A stretch of DNA of 64,000 bases from Pannonibacter phragmitetus DSM 14782 (GTDB taxonomy: Bacteria > Pseudomonadota > Alphaproteobacteria > Rhizobiales > Stappiaceae): positions 1 to 64,000 of the forward strand of contig NZ_KB908235.1 in NCBI RefSeq assembly GCF_000382365.1. Reading direction: 5' to 3'. Shown one piece after another: positions 8,922-18,090 of the stretch. The stretch's first letter is position 1, and each line of letters starts with the position of its first letter. A model generated the notes under the pieces. The model saw only the letters and a program-made list of their open reading frames with translations. It was not told where the DNA came from and did no database searches. A program made the translations under genes and the position numbers.

Positions 8922-10097
8922 TCAGCTTGCGCTGGCCACCTTCGGGCGGAATTCCGGCCGGGCCGTCTCCGTGCCGCCGCGCTGCGGACTGATGTTTTCA
9001 AAGCGCGAGGCGTGCTGCTGCGGCTTGGCCGTGCCCTTGAGGACGGGGAAGAGCAGCTCGGCCACCCGGTAGGCCTCTTCCAGATGCGGATAGCCGGAGC
9101 CGACGATCGTATCGATGCCAAGCGCCTGATACTCGCGGATGCGCTCCGCCACCGTTTCCGGGGAGCCGACAAGGGCAGTGCCCGCACCGCCGCGCACAAG
9201 GCCGACACCAGCCCACAGGTTGGGCGAGACTTCCAGCCGGTCCCGCCGCCCGCCATGCAGGGCGGTCATGCGCTGCTGGCCGACGCTGTCCGACTGGCTG
9301 TTCAGCCAGGCCTGCGCCTTGGCAATGTCCTCGTCCGTCAGCTTCGAAATCAGCCGGTCTGCGGCTGCCCAGGCTTCCTCGCCGGTTTCCCGGACGATGA
9401 AATGCAGGCGGATGCCGAAGGAGACTTCGCGGCCCTTGCGGGCGGCGGCTTCCCGCACCCGGTCCAGCTTTTCGGCCACTTGCGCGGGCGGCTCGCCCCA
9501 GGTCAGGTACTTGTCCACCCGGCCGGACGCGAACTCGATGGCAGCATCTGACGAGCCACCGAAATAGAGCGGCGGGCGCGGGCTCTGCACCGGGCGGAAG
9601 GGCAGGCGGGCATTGAGGGCGCGCACATGCTTGCCATCCAGATGCGCTTCACCCTTGGCCAGAAGATCCTCCCAGACGGTGAAGAACTCTTCGGCAAAGT
9701 CATAGCGCTCGTCATGGGCCTGGAAGATGCCGTCACCGGCCAGTTCCGCCGGGTTGCCGCCAACCACGATGTTCAGCAGCAGGCGTCCGTTCGACACCCG
9801 GTCGAGCGCCGTGGACAGGCGCGCATAATAGGCCGGCGACGCGGTGCCGGGGCGGATGGCGACGAGGAAGCGCAGCTTTTCCGTATGGGCGGCGAGATCG
9901 GCAGCCGTGATGAAGCTTTCCTCGCAGAAGATGCCGGTGGGCAGCAGCACACCGTCATAGCCCAGCGTATCGGCTGCCTGTGCTACCTGCCGCAGATACT
10001 GCGGCTCCGGCGGGCGGTGGCCTTCGGACGAGCCGAGATAGGGGCCGTCGCCGGAGGTGGGAATGAACCAGAGGAAGTCGAGTTTGTCCTGTGACAT
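8922..10097 (-). CDS. ssuD: FMNH2-dependent alkanesulfonate monooxygenase SsuD
   Basis: SsuD releases sulfite from C2-C10 alkanesulfonates using reduced flavin and oxygen. The 391-residue product is a luciferase-like TIM barrel with SsuD hallmarks: [17 protein letters not shown] at the N-terminus, [33 protein letters not shown] and [11 protein letters not shown]. The length matches the family (~380). The ATG at 10097 follows AAGGAGCC. It lies 32 bp downstream of ssuA; the flavin reductase partner is SsuE two genes upstream. Confidence 0.94.
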   Translation of the reverse strand: MSQDKLDFLWFIPTSGDGPYLGSSEGHRPPEPQYLRQVAQAADTLGYDGVLLPTGIFCEESFITAADLAAHTEKLRFLVAIRPGTASPAYYARLSTALDRVSNGRLLLNIVVGGNPAELAGDGIFQAHDERYDFAEEFFTVWEDLLAKGEAHLDGKHVRALNARLPFRPVQSPRPPLYFGGSSDAAIEFASGRVDKYLTWGEPPAQVAEKLDRVREAAARKGREVSFGIRLHFIVRETGEEAWAAADRLISKLTDEDIAKAQAWLNSQSDSVGQQRMTALHGGRRDRLEVSPNLWAGVGLVRGGAGTALVGSPETVAERIREYQALGIDTIVGSGYPHLEEAYRVAELLFPVLKGTAKPQQHASRFENISPQRGGTETARPEFRPKVASAS

Positions 10098-10129
10098 GGA
10101 TCAGGCTCCTTGAGTGATACGGCGGCGGA

Positions 10130-11107
10130 TCAGGCGGATTTCGGTGTCCAGACGGCTGAACGGATGTCGAGCTTGCGCGGAATGATGCCGAGGGCGTGGA
10201 AGTCGTCGGCAAGCGCCTGCTCGTAGACGATGTGCTTTTCCTCGACGAAGCCGATGGCGCCGTAATTCTGGCCCTTGCGGGTGGCGACGGTGGTCAGCAC
10301 GTCTTCCGGCAGGCCGGTGGCGGCGGCAAAGGCCTTGACGGTGCCGGGCAGGTCGTTCTGCGCCGCCTCGCCAACCTCGCGCAGGGCGAGGATCAACTCA
10401 GCCAGGAGCTCGCCGTTCTGTTCGGCGAACTTGCCGTTGGCGGAGAGGAAGCCATAGGCCGGGATAACGCCGTCGGCGGTGGCCAGCACTTGTGTCTCCG
10501 GCGATTTTTCGGCGCTGGCGGTGTAGGGGTCCCAGATCGACCAGGCGTCGATGGAGCCATTGGCAAAGGCGGGGGCAGCGTCCGGCGGGGAAAGGTCCAC
10601 CTGCTCCACGTCATCCAGCGAAAGGCCTGCGGTGCGCAGCAGCTGCAGGGCGACGTTATGGGCGCTGGAGCCGCGCTTGAAGGCGAGCTTGCGCCCCTTC
10701 AGATCTTCGAGCGAGGTGATGCCGGAATTCTTGCGCACCAGAATGGCCGAGCCGGTGTCCGAGCCGGTATAGGCACCGGCGAAGACCAGATTGCCGCGGG
10801 CAGCATGGGCAAACAGCGGCGGCACATCGCCTGTGGTGCCGAAGTCCAGGGCACCCGCGCTCAGTGCTTCCAGCAGCGGCGGGCCGGAGGTGAACTCCGC
10901 CCAGGAGACGGTTATGCCGCGCAGAGCAAGGCGCTCCTCCAGCAGGCCGCGCCCCTTGAGCAGCGCCACGACGCCGCCCTTCTGCCAGCCGATGCGCACT
11001 TCCTTGGCGGTCTGTGCGCGGGCGTTGAACGAGGGGCCGAAGAGGCCGAGGGCCGAGGCGCCGAAGCCGAGAAGCAGGGCGTTGCGGCGGTCGAGTGTCA
11101 AGGTCAT
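10130..11107 (-). CDS. ssuA: Aliphatic sulfonate ABC transporter substrate-binding protein SsuA
   Basis: This 325-residue periplasmic protein has a signal peptide of about 31 residues ending in FNARA before QTAKEV. It shows the SsuA-type pattern KEVRIGWQKGGVVALLKGRG, FTSGPPLLEALSAGALDFGT and KRGSSAHNVALQLLRTAGLS. It feeds SsuBC with sulfonates. GGAG stands before the ATG at 11107. It sits between ssuE and ssuD on the same strand, 69 bp after the ssuE stop. Confidence 0.92.
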   Translation of the reverse strand: MTLTLDRRNALLLGFGASALGLFGPSFNARAQTAKEVRIGWQKGGVVALLKGRGLLEERLALRGITVSWAEFTSGPPLLEALSAGALDFGTTGDVPPLFAHAARGNLVFAGAYTGSDTGSAILVRKNSGITSLEDLKGRKLAFKRGSSAHNVALQLLRTAGLSLDDVEQVDLSPPDAAPAFANGSIDAWSIWDPYTASAEKSPETQVLATADGVIPAYGFLSANGKFAEQNGELLAELILALREVGEAAQNDLPGTVKAFAAATGLPEDVLTTVATRKGQNYGAIGFVEEKHIVYEQALADDFHALGIIPRKLDIRSAVWTPKSA

Positions 11108-11176
11108 GGATTTCGCTCCATTTCATCTGGGAAAGACCGGAGAACCGCTCCGGCGGGCGGGCGGTTGGGGCTGAGC

Positions 11177-11740
11177 CTAGTGGCCCACGGCGGCGGAGTT
11201 GATCTGCGGGCGGCCAAGGAAGGGGGCAAGCTCCCCGGCGGCCTGGCCAAGGCGGGCAAGCACTGCCTCGTTGACAAGGCGCCCGTCGAGATAGTCCCGC
11301 TCGCTGGCATAGACGCCGGTTCCCAGCGTCTGCGCGCTGAAGAAGGAGAACAGCGGGCGCAGCTGATGCTCGATGACCAGCGCATGCCTGTCACCGCCGC
11401 CGGTGGCGGTCAGCAGCACCGGCTTTCCGGCGAAGAAGTCCACCGGCAACAGGTCGATGAGGTGCTTGAAGAGGCCCGGATAGCTGCCCTTGTAGACCGG
11501 TACGGCGATGATCACCGCCTCTGCCGCCTTCAGGCTGGCAAGAGCCGTCTGGGCATCGGGGCCAAGATCCTCGGCACGCTGGGCGTTGCCGAGGAAGGGC
11601 TGAAAGTCCGAGATGTCATATACCCGGGTGGTGCGGCCGAAACGTTCGGCGGCAAGGCGGGCGGCGGTGGCGGCGAGGACCCGGGTCTTGGACCCGGATC
11701 CCGAACTGCCGGAGAGGCTGACGATGGACGGCTGTGTCAT
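11177..11740 (-). CDS. ssuE: NAD(P)H-dependent FMN reductase SsuE
   Basis: This 187-residue flavodoxin-fold reductase supplies FMNH2 to SsuD. The phosphate-binding loop is SLSGSSGSGSKT (about 8-19), and VPVYKGSYPGLFKHLIDLLP is the family motif for the flavin-binding region. The length matches SsuE. It is the first gene of the ssu transcript. A perfect 9-bp inverted repeat with a 7-bp spacer lies immediately upstream at 11756-11780, probably the operator of the cluster. Confidence 0.9.
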   Translation of the reverse strand: MTQPSIVSLSGSSGSGSKTRVLAATAARLAAERFGRTTRVYDISDFQPFLGNAQRAEDLGPDAQTALASLKAAEAVIIAVPVYKGSYPGLFKHLIDLLPVDFFAGKPVLLTATGGGDRHALVIEHQLRPLFSFFSAQTLGTGVYASERDYLDGRLVNEAVLARLGQAAGELAPFLGRPQINSAAVGH

Positions 11741-11755
11741 GAGGCATGTCCGTTA

Positions 11756-11780
11756 TTAGTCTATAATGTAGATAGACTAA
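11756..11780. promoter_or_regulatory. Perfect palindrome upstream of ssuE, probable operator
   Basis: TTAGTCTAT, seven bases, ATAGACTAA: a perfect 9-bp inverted repeat placed 16 bp before the ssuE start. The centre is AT-rich, as in a promoter -10 region. A related GTCCATATAGACC lies at 13787-13799 upstream of the neighbouring Rrf2 regulator, so that regulator is a candidate to bind both. This is inference from position and shared half-site only. Confidence 0.6.
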
Positions 11781-11844
11781 GTAACTTTCATGCCTCCGGT
11801 CCATTCCATAGTCAGAGCCGCAAAGAGAAGAACTGCGTTCTCCC

Positions 11845-13227
11845 TCACACCGGCGGCAGCAGAAGCTTTCCCCTTGCCGGGGCTGCGGCCATCTGGCCGC
11901 TTGCCGGCGGCTGGCTGAGGCGCCGGGCAAGAAGGGCCGCCTGTTCGCGGATCTCCGGAATCGCCGTGATCTCCCAGAAGGCGGCGCGTGTCACTGGACC
12001 GATGCCGAACAGGCGGGGATGCGGCTGGCCGCTGGCGGTGAGCAGGCGGGACTCGCTGTCGAAATCAAGGCCGAGGCCAAGCGGATCGATGCGGCCTGTC
12101 CCATTCTCCAGGATGTCCTGCAACAGCGGCGTGGAAGGTGTTTCCGGCGAGCGGCGGATGCCCCGGCAGTCGAGGGCTGCGGCGGCCGTCAGGATTTGCG
12201 GCTCCCGCACCACGCCGCTGCGCGGCTGATAGGAGACCTCGACCGTGCCGTCTGCGGTTCTTTGGGCCGAGAGATAACGGCCCTTGACCACCTTCAGTTG
12301 GCCGCTTGCCAGAGCCTGCGCGATCCGTTCTGCTGACTGGGGTGGCATGCGGTGGCGGTGCACTTCCCAGAAGGACGCCAGATGGCGCAGGAAGATCTTG
12401 CGGTTTTCCGCCGTCAGGTGATGCCAGAGCGTGCGGATATGCGGGCGGATGCCGTCCAGCACCTCGCGCCAGTCGCCGCCCCGCGCCTGATGCTCAGCGG
12501 CAAGCTTGCGCAGCCAGCGGGTGAGAAACTGCGTGCTTGTGCCAAGCGGAATATCGGCTGCCGACAGCCGCAGCGGATGGGCGCTGCTGTGGGCCTGCGG
12601 CAGAAGGCCATGGCGGGACAGGGCGGTCATGGGCCCCGTGTGGCCCCGGTCGAGCAGGGAAAGCGCCCAGTCCACCATGGTCAGCCCGCTGCCGATGAAG
12701 ATCACCGGGGCATCGGGGGCAATATCCGGCAGAGCATGCCAGGGGTTGGACAGGGCAGAGCCCGCAGGGGCGCCTGAAGGGTGGCCGGTGGCCAGGACGG
12801 CGGCATGGGCCATGACGGTGGAGCCATCGTCGAGGGTCAGGGCAACGCTGCGGGGCAGGGTCTCGATGGCGGTGCAGGAGGCAGCATGCAGGCGGATGCT
12901 GCCCCGCTCCAGTCCGGGGCGCAGCTGCGCTTCCAGATAGTCGCCGTAGATGGCGCGGGTGACGAAGCAGGCCGGCGTTGCGTCCCCGGGCCGGGTGGCC
13001 AGCCATTCGCCGAAATGATCCGGCGCATCGGCATAGGCGCTCATGTTGCGCACGCGGGTGTTGAGAAGATGGCCCCGGTCAACGGGCGCATAAGCGATGC
13101 CGCGGGCAATGCGGTCGGCCTGTTCGATCAGCGAGATGCGGATGCGGCCCGCGGTCAGTCTGTCCAGATTGGCTGCCAGCAGCGTTCCACTGGCACCAGC
13201 CCCGATGATGGCGATGTGATGCGTCAT
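11845..13227 (-). CDS. FAD/NAD(P)-binding protein (NAD_binding_9-type)
   Basis: This 460-residue protein starts with a Rossmann motif IAIIGAGASGTLLAANL (about 5-21) and a second nucleotide-binding segment VIFIGSGLTMVDWALSLLDR near 170. It looks like the FAD/NAD(P)-binding family annotated as hydroxyacylglutathione hydrolase-like or lysine/ornithine N-monooxygenase-like; no substrate can be named. The ATG at 13227 follows GGGAGAACGCAGC; a longer open frame to 13386 runs over the Rrf2 gene. It lies between the Rrf2 gene and ssuE on the same strand, so it may act in sulfur-compound oxidation. Confidence 0.75.
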   Translation of the reverse strand: MTHHIAIIGAGASGTLLAANLDRLTAGRIRISLIEQADRIARGIAYAPVDRGHLLNTRVRNMSAYADAPDHFGEWLATRPGDATPACFVTRAIYGDYLEAQLRPGLERGSIRLHAASCTAIETLPRSVALTLDDGSTVMAHAAVLATGHPSGAPAGSALSNPWHALPDIAPDAPVIFIGSGLTMVDWALSLLDRGHTGPMTALSRHGLLPQAHSSAHPLRLSAADIPLGTSTQFLTRWLRKLAAEHQARGGDWREVLDGIRPHIRTLWHHLTAENRKIFLRHLASFWEVHRHRMPPQSAERIAQALASGQLKVVKGRYLSAQRTADGTVEVSYQPRSGVVREPQILTAAAALDCRGIRRSPETPSTPLLQDILENGTGRIDPLGLGLDFDSESRLLTASGQPHPRLFGIGPVTRAAFWEITAIPEIREQAALLARRLSQPPASGQMAAAPARGKLLLPPV

Positions 13228-13276
13228 GCTGCGTTCTCCCGGTTTCTGGCGGCCGGGGCGCGGCATGTGCCTCGCA

Positions 13277-13735
13277 TCAGGACACGTGGAGGGCTGCGAT
13301 CTTCTCGCTCTCCTCGGCCTCGGCCATCTGTCGCATGGATGCGATGGATCTGGTGTCCAGCACCGAGGCGATTGCCTCGCGGACATCCAGCATGGTCAGC
13401 CGGACAGAACAGGCGTTCTCGTCCGGGCAGTCGTGACAGCGGTGATAGGCGGTGCGGCTGGCGCAATGGATCGGGGCGAGCGGTCCGTCGAGGACGCGCA
13501 GCACATGCCCCACCATGATGTCTTCCGCCGGGCGTGTCAGGCAGTAGCCGCCGCCGCGCCCCTTGCGGGCATGGACGAAGCCCGCATGGCGCAGGTCCGC
13601 CAGAATGGCATCGAGAAACTTCTTGGAAATCGAATTGGCGTCGGCAATTTCCGACGACTGGACAACCTGTCCCTCGGGCAGGCCTGCCAGATGGCACATG
13701 GCCTTCAACCCGTATTTGCCTTTCATGGACAGCAT
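13277..13735 (-). CDS. Rrf2-family transcriptional regulator with a four-cysteine motif
   Basis: The product is a 152-residue regulator with the Rrf2 winged helix (MLSMKGKYGLKAMCHLA, SISKKFLDAILADLRHAGFV, RGGGYCL). Cysteines at about 91, 100, 103 and 109 (CASRTAYHRC, HDCPDENAC) sit where IscR binds its Fe-S cluster. It lies upstream of the FAD protein and ssu genes on the same strand. A second Rrf2 protein at 15653 has cysteines at identical positions. A cofactor-sensing repressor or activator of sulfonate genes is a reasonable inference. Confidence 0.85.
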   Translation of the reverse strand: MLSMKGKYGLKAMCHLAGLPEGQVVQSSEIADANSISKKFLDAILADLRHAGFVHARKGRGGGYCLTRPAEDIMVGHVLRVLDGPLAPIHCASRTAYHRCHDCPDENACSVRLTMLDVREAIASVLDTRSIASMRQMAEAEESEKIAALHVS

Positions 13736-13902
13736 GGAAACAGGACTCCGCAGGACAATGGACCCTATTCATCCATTTTGTTGATCGTCCATATAGACCG
13801 GTTTGTCCTTTCTGGCCAGAACCAAAGGCTTTCCGCCACGGCGGAAGGGTGCGCGGCCGGAGAACCGGCGGCGCGAAGAAGTGCAGCACTGCCCGGTGAG
13901 GT

Positions 13903-14187
13903 TCAGTACCGGGGGCCATGGGCGGAACCAGACGCAAAACCGGCCAGCGCCAGTGTGCGCGGCAGGTTGCCATCTGTCCGGGTGGCGGCGGTCTGCGCGG
14001 GAACGGTGGCTGGGGCTGTCTGCACCCCGCTGCTGCCGCCCGCCATCGCTCCGCGTGGAGAGGCGAGCACGGCGACGACAAGTGCATAGGCCGCAACGAA
14101 GGCAATCCAGGCGGCGAGGCGCATGATGTCCTTGCGCGCCGTGGTGTTGCTGGCCGGGCTGGTGGCCGTGATGCGTCGTCCGGTCAT
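13903..14187 (-). CDS. Small membrane protein, function unknown
   Basis: The product is 94 residues with one hydrophobic segment (about 22-42, LAAWIAFVAAYALVVAVLAS) followed by an Ala/Thr/Pro-rich outer tail. I do not recognise the family. The ATG overlaps the stop of the upstream hydrolase (ATGA) and AGGAGG precedes it, which supports a real, translationally coupled gene. Confidence 0.5.
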   Translation of the reverse strand: MTGRRITATSPASNTTARKDIMRLAAWIAFVAAYALVVAVLASPRGAMAGGSSGVQTAPATVPAQTAATRTDGNLPRTLALAGFASGSAHGPRY

Positions 14188-14804
14188 GTTCCGTGCCTCC
14201 TCTCATGGGTTGTGACGGTGCGTCCGTCATCTGTGCGGCGGCGCGGGCTTGCGCTGCGGCCGCCGGGATAGCGGGGGATCAGCGACAGGTCGGTCAGCAG
14301 CGTCTTGCCAACCGGCCACGGGCCGAAACCGGCGTCCGGATTGATATGGCCCGAAGGCCCGAGATCGATCAGCCGTGCGCCCCAGTCATCGGCGAGCCGG
14401 CCGGCCCGGTCGAAGGTCATCCAGGGATCGTTGCGGCTTGCCACAACGGCAGCATTGAACTCGAACCGCTCGCGCGGCAGCGGGCCGAAATGGCCGAGGC
14501 GCTGGGCGCCGATGCCGCGTTCCACATCAGCAGGGGCGACCAGCAGGGCGGTGCCGATTTCCACCGAGGGCCAGCGCGCCGCCACGCGGGCAATGGCCGT
14601 GGCACCAAGGCTGTGCGCCACGATATTGGCGCCGGGATGCTCGCGCAGATGCCGCACGATGGTCACGTCCCACTGATAGGGATCAGCCGCGCTCCAGTCG
14701 TCCTGGCCCACCCAGATGGCCGACGGATCCGTCTTCAGCCACCAGGTCTGCCAGTGATTGCTGCAGGAGCCGCCAAGGCCCGGAATGATCAGGGTGACAG
14801 TCAT
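14184..14804 (-). CDS. RBBP9/YdeN-family serine hydrolase
   Basis: This 206-residue alpha/beta hydrolase has the RBBP9/YdeN pattern TLIIPGLGGSCSNHWQTWW at the N-terminus, the nucleophile elbow AHSLGA (about S70) and the C-terminal GPSGHIN with the catalytic histidine. ASRNDPWM supplies the aspartate. I start at 14804 because GGAG lies 6 bases before that ATG; two in-frame ATGs lie just upstream. The C-terminal ~25 residues are Arg-rich and probably disordered. The substrate is unknown. Confidence 0.8.
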   Translation of the reverse strand: MTVTLIIPGLGGSCSNHWQTWWLKTDPSAIWVGQDDWSAADPYQWDVTIVRHLREHPGANIVAHSLGATAIARVAARWPSVEIGTALLVAPADVERGIGAQRLGHFGPLPRERFEFNAAVVASRNDPWMTFDRAGRLADDWGARLIDLGPSGHINPDAGFGPWPVGKTLLTDLSLIPRYPGGRSASPRRRTDDGRTVTTHERRHGT

Positions 14805-14930
14805 TGCCATCTCCATATGGCTGCTGTTGACATTGTGCTGATCATCTACTGGTTCGCTGTACTTTTGAATTCCAAAGGCAGTGCCCCGAAGAGCATGGAT
14901 GTTCTCCGCCGGCCCGTCCGGCGCACAAAC

Positions 14931-15401
14931 TCATCTCCGCGACACGTCGACCGGATAGGCCGTGGTGGCCTTGATCCGCTCCATCGCAAAACGGGAGGTG
15001 ACGTTCTTCAGCGGCACGCTTTCCGTCAGCCGCTTGTAGAAGGCGTCGAAGGCGGCCATGTCTTCCACGGCGACCCTGAGCAGATAGTCGGCGTCCCCCG
15101 CCATGCGGTGGATCTCCATGACTTCGGGCATGGCGCCGGTGATGCGGGCAAAGCTGTCGCGCCATTCCGGCGTGTGGTCCGCTGCTTCGATCTCGACGAA
15201 GACGGTGAGACCCAGCCCGATCCGCTCCGGCGCGACGAGCGCGACGCGCCCAAGGATGATGCCGGTCTGCTCCAGCTTCTGGATGCGCTTCCAGCAAGGC
15301 GTGGGGGAGAGGCCTGCCCGGTCGGCGAGCTGGGCAATCGACAAGGTGGCATCCGCCTGCAATGCGGCGATGATCTTGCGGTCGATGAGGTCCAGAGACA
15401 T
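14931..15401 (-). CDS. Lrp/AsnC-family transcriptional regulator
   Basis: This 156-residue regulator has an N-terminal helix-turn-helix (LDLIDRKIIAALQADATLSI, then LADRAGLSPTPCWKRIQKLE). A C-terminal RAM ligand-binding domain ends with IKATTAYPV. The length is typical. GGAGAAGGC precedes the ATG at 15401. It is read toward the hydrolase 114 bp downstream and is divergent from the second Rrf2 regulator. The amino-acid effector cannot be predicted. Confidence 0.9.
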   Translation of the reverse strand: MSLDLIDRKIIAALQADATLSIAQLADRAGLSPTPCWKRIQKLEQTGIILGRVALVAPERIGLGLTVFVEIEAADHTPEWRDSFARITGAMPEVMEIHRMAGDADYLLRVAVEDMAAFDAFYKRLTESVPLKNVTSRFAMERIKATTAYPVDVSRR

Positions 15402-15416
15402 GCCTTCTCCAATATG

Positions 15417-15437
15417 TATATCGAATTAGTAGATATA
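15417..15437. promoter_or_regulatory. AT-rich inverted repeat upstream of the Lrp gene
   Basis: TATATC, nine bases, GATATA forms an inverted repeat 16 bp upstream of the Lrp start codon in an otherwise GC-rich region. Lrp/AsnC proteins commonly bind AT-rich palindromes in their own promoters, so autoregulation is likely. Not tested. Confidence 0.4.
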
Positions 15438-15652
15438 TTTCGCCGGGAAGGTGCTTCTGTCAAGCTGGCTCCGTTCTGCGCGCTTGCGCTGCGGAGCATT
15501 GCAAATTCCCCGAAAGGGCTGTGCGGGAGAAAACTGTTCCTGTTTCCCTCCGCAGCCGGATGCCCTACAATGCAGGCAGCCCCTTCGTGGTTCCCGCCGG
15601 ATGGTCCGGCGGCTGGTTGCCTTGCAGCCCTGACCGGGGAACAGAGACGCAC

Positions 15653-16105
15653 GTGTTATCTCTCAAGGCACAATATGCATTGAAGGCCGTCATCGCGCTC
15701 GCCCGCAACGGGGCGGACGAGGTGCAGCTGACGGCGGATATTGCCGAAACCCAGGCGATTCCGAAGAAATTCCTTGAGCAGATCCTGCTGGATCTCAAGC
15801 ACAACGGGGTGGTCGTCAGCCGGCGCGGCAAGGCGGGCGGCTATATGCTGCGCAAGTCGCCCGACCTCATCACCTTCGGCGAAATCCTGCGCATCGTGGA
15901 GGGGCCGCTGGCGCCGCTTCCCTGCCTCAGCCGCACGGCCTACCGGCGTTGTGATACCTGCCGGGACGAGGCGTCCTGCGAGATCCGCCGGGTCTTTGCG
16001 AAGGTTGCCGAAGCCAACCGCGCCATCCTCGATAACACCACGATTGCCGACTGCCTGAAGGGTCAGGGGCTGCCGGAATCCAATCCAGCCCGCCTTGTTG
16101 GATAA
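15653..16105 (+). CDS. Rrf2-family transcriptional regulator next to the sulfate importer
   Basis: This 150-residue paralogue of the Rrf2 protein at 13277 shows [35 protein letters not shown] and the wing [10 protein letters not shown]. The same four cysteines (about 91, 100, 103, 109; [19 protein letters not shown]) suggest an Fe-S or metal cofactor. No suitable ATG begins the conserved region; I use the GTG at 15653, with GGGGA about 12 bases upstream. The longer open frame to 15521 lacks family sequence. It precedes the sulfate transporter genes by ~100 bp and probably controls them. Confidence 0.85.
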   Translation: MLSLKAQYALKAVIALARNGADEVQLTADIAETQAIPKKFLEQILLDLKHNGVVVSRRGKAGGYMLRKSPDLITFGEILRIVEGPLAPLPCLSRTAYRRCDTCRDEASCEIRRVFAKVAEANRAILDNTTIADCLKGQGLPESNPARLVG

Positions 16106-16203
16106 ATTTTCTACGATTTCGGCTTTATTGCAGTGGCGGTTTGTTTTTAAACTCGACAAAATCGATAGAGATTAAATGCGTTGATAGCAGGGAGGTTCCC
16201 CAA

Positions 16204-17226
16204 ATGACACGCATCCGGTTTCTGAAATCCGCCGCCGCCGTTGCCCTCGCGCTCGCCTTTGCGGCGCCAGCCCCGGCCTTTGCCGCAGACGTGACGCTGC
16301 TGAATGTCAGCTACGATCCGACCCGCGAGCTCTACAAGGAATTCAATCCCGCCTTCGCCGCCTTCTGGAAGGAGAAGACGGGAGACAACGTGACCGTGCA
16401 GATGTCCCATGGCGGCTCGGGCAAGCAGGCGCGCTCGGTCATCGACGGGCTGGAAGCCGACGTGGTGACGCTGGCGCTTGAGGCCGACATCAACGAGATC
16501 GCCTCGGCCACCGGCAAGATTCCCGAAAACTGGCGCAGCCTGCTGCCGAACAACAGCGCCCCTTACGTTTCCACCATCGTCTTCCTTGTCCGCAAGGGCA
16601 ACCCGAAGGAGATCAACGACTGGCCGGATCTGGTCCGCGATGGCATCCAGGTGATCACCCCGAACCCGAAGACCTCCGGTGGTGCGCGCTGGAACTTCCT
16701 GGCCGCCTGGGGCTGGGCGCAGAAGACCTATGGCGGCGATGAAGCCAAGACGCGCGAGTATGTAACCGAGCTTCTTCGCCATGTGCCTGTGCTTGACACC
16801 GGTGCACGCGGCTCCACCACCACTTTCGTTCAGCGCGGGATTGGCGATGTGCTGCTGGCCTGGGAGAACGAGGCTTTCCTTGCTCTCGAGGAACTGGGGC
16901 CGGACCAGTTCGAGATCATCGTTCCGTCCATCTCGATCAAGGCCGAGCCCCCGGTGGCGCTGGTGGAAGGCAATGCCAAGGCAAAGGGCACGGAAGAGGT
17001 GGCCAAGGCCTATCTCGACTATCTCTATTCCCCGGCAGGGCAGGCCCTTGCAGCCAAGCATTACTACCGTCCGGCGAGCCCTGAACTGGCCAATCCGGAG
17101 GATCTGAAGCGCTTCCCCGAAGTCGAACTCGTCACCATCGAGGACTTCGGCGGCTGGGCCAAGGTGCAGCCCGAGTTCTTCGGTGACGGCGGCATCTTCG
17201 ACCAGATCTACAAGCCGGCGCAGTAA
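16204..17226 (+). CDS. sbp: Sulfate/thiosulfate ABC transporter substrate-binding protein
   Basis: This 340-residue periplasmic protein has a signal peptide of ~29 residues (ends PAFA before ADVTLL). The sulfate-binding family motifs are [34 protein letters not shown] and [14 protein letters not shown]. It captures sulfate or thiosulfate for CysTWA. The ATG at 16204 follows GGGAGG. It is the first gene of the cys transport cluster. Whether it should be called Sbp or CysP cannot be settled by reading alone. Confidence 0.92.
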   Translation: MTRIRFLKSAAAVALALAFAAPAPAFAADVTLLNVSYDPTRELYKEFNPAFAAFWKEKTGDNVTVQMSHGGSGKQARSVIDGLEADVVTLALEADINEIASATGKIPENWRSLLPNNSAPYVSTIVFLVRKGNPKEINDWPDLVRDGIQVITPNPKTSGGARWNFLAAWGWAQKTYGGDEAKTREYVTELLRHVPVLDTGARGSTTTFVQRGIGDVLLAWENEAFLALEELGPDQFEIIVPSISIKAEPPVALVEGNAKAKGTEEVAKAYLDYLYSPAGQALAAKHYYRPASPELANPEDLKRFPEVELVTIEDFGGWAKVQPEFFGDGGIFDQIYKPAQ

Positions 17227-17232
17227 GAACAG

Positions 17233-18090
17233 ATGGCAGCCATCACTCCACAGGCGCGGTGGCGGTTCCGTCAGCCGGGCGTGCTTCCCGGTTTCGGGCT
17301 CACGCTCGGCTACACGGTGACCTACCTGACGCTGATCATCCTCATTCCGCTGGCGGCGCTTGCATGGCGCGCCGCCGGGCTGGGGCTTGACGAATTCATC
17401 CGCATCGCCACCGACCGGCGCACGGTCGGGGCCTTGCGGGTCAGCTTCGGGGCGGCGTTCATCGCGGCCCTGATCAATCTGGTCTTCGGCCTGATCACCG
17501 CCTGGGTGCTGGTGCGCTACCGCTTTCCGGGGCGCGGTGTGATCGACGCGATCGTCGATCTGCCCTTTGCCCTGCCGACGGCTGTGGCGGGCATCGCGCT
17601 GACGGCCATCTATGCCCCCAACGGCCCCATTGGCGCGCTGCTGGCGCCCTATGGCATCAAGATCGCCTATGCTTTCCCGGGCGTGGTCATCGCTCTGGTC
17701 TTCATCGGGCTGCCATTCGTGGTGCGCACGGTGCAGCCGGTGCTGGAGGATCTGGACCGGGAGGTGGAGGAAGCGGCGGCAACCCTTGGGGCAGGGCGGT
17801 TCAAGACCATCTTCCGCGTGCTTCTGCCCGCTCTGCTGCCTGCCAGCCTCACCGGTTTCGCGCTCGCCTTTGCCCGCGGGGCTGGGGAATACGGCTCGGT
17901 GATCTTCATCGCGGGCAACATTCCCTATGTCACGGAAATCGCGCCGCTGCTGATCGTGATCCGGCTTGAGGAATTCAACTATGGCGCAGCGACGGCCATT
18001 GGCGCGCTGATGCTGATCATCTCCTTCGTCATGCTGCTGGTGATCAACCTGACGCAGGCCTGGAGCCGCCGGAGATATGGCCATGGCTGA
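17233..18090 (+). CDS. cysT: Sulfate ABC transporter permease CysT (CysU)
   Basis: This 285-residue permease has six membrane helices, with the conserved [20 protein letters not shown], the loop [12 protein letters not shown] and the EAA region [20 protein letters not shown]. The order sbp-cysT-cysW-cysA is the classic one. It starts 6 bp after the sbp stop and overlaps cysW by a few bases. It forms the membrane channel with CysW. Confidence 0.93.
   Translation: MAAITPQARWRFRQPGVLPGFGLTLGYTVTYLTLIILIPLAALAWRAAGLGLDEFIRIATDRRTVGALRVSFGAAFIAALINLVFGLITAWVLVRYRFPGRGVIDAIVDLPFALPTAVAGIALTAIYAPNGPIGALLAPYGIKIAYAFPGVVIALVFIGLPFVVRTVQPVLEDLDREVEEAAATLGAGRFKTIFRVLLPALLPASLTGFALAFARGAGEYGSVIFIAGNIPYVTEIAPLLIVIRLEEFNYGAATAIGALMLIISFVMLLVINLTQAWSRRRYGHG

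Noticed and set aside
10196-12229. A 677-codon plus-strand open frame opposite ssuA and ssuE
   Set aside because: It is the mirror of well-supported ssu genes, with no family features or ribosome site.
13903-14089. Plus-strand frames overlapping the small membrane protein gene
   Set aside because: No ribosome site. The minus-strand frame has AGGAGG, an ATGA overlap with the upstream gene and a membrane helix.
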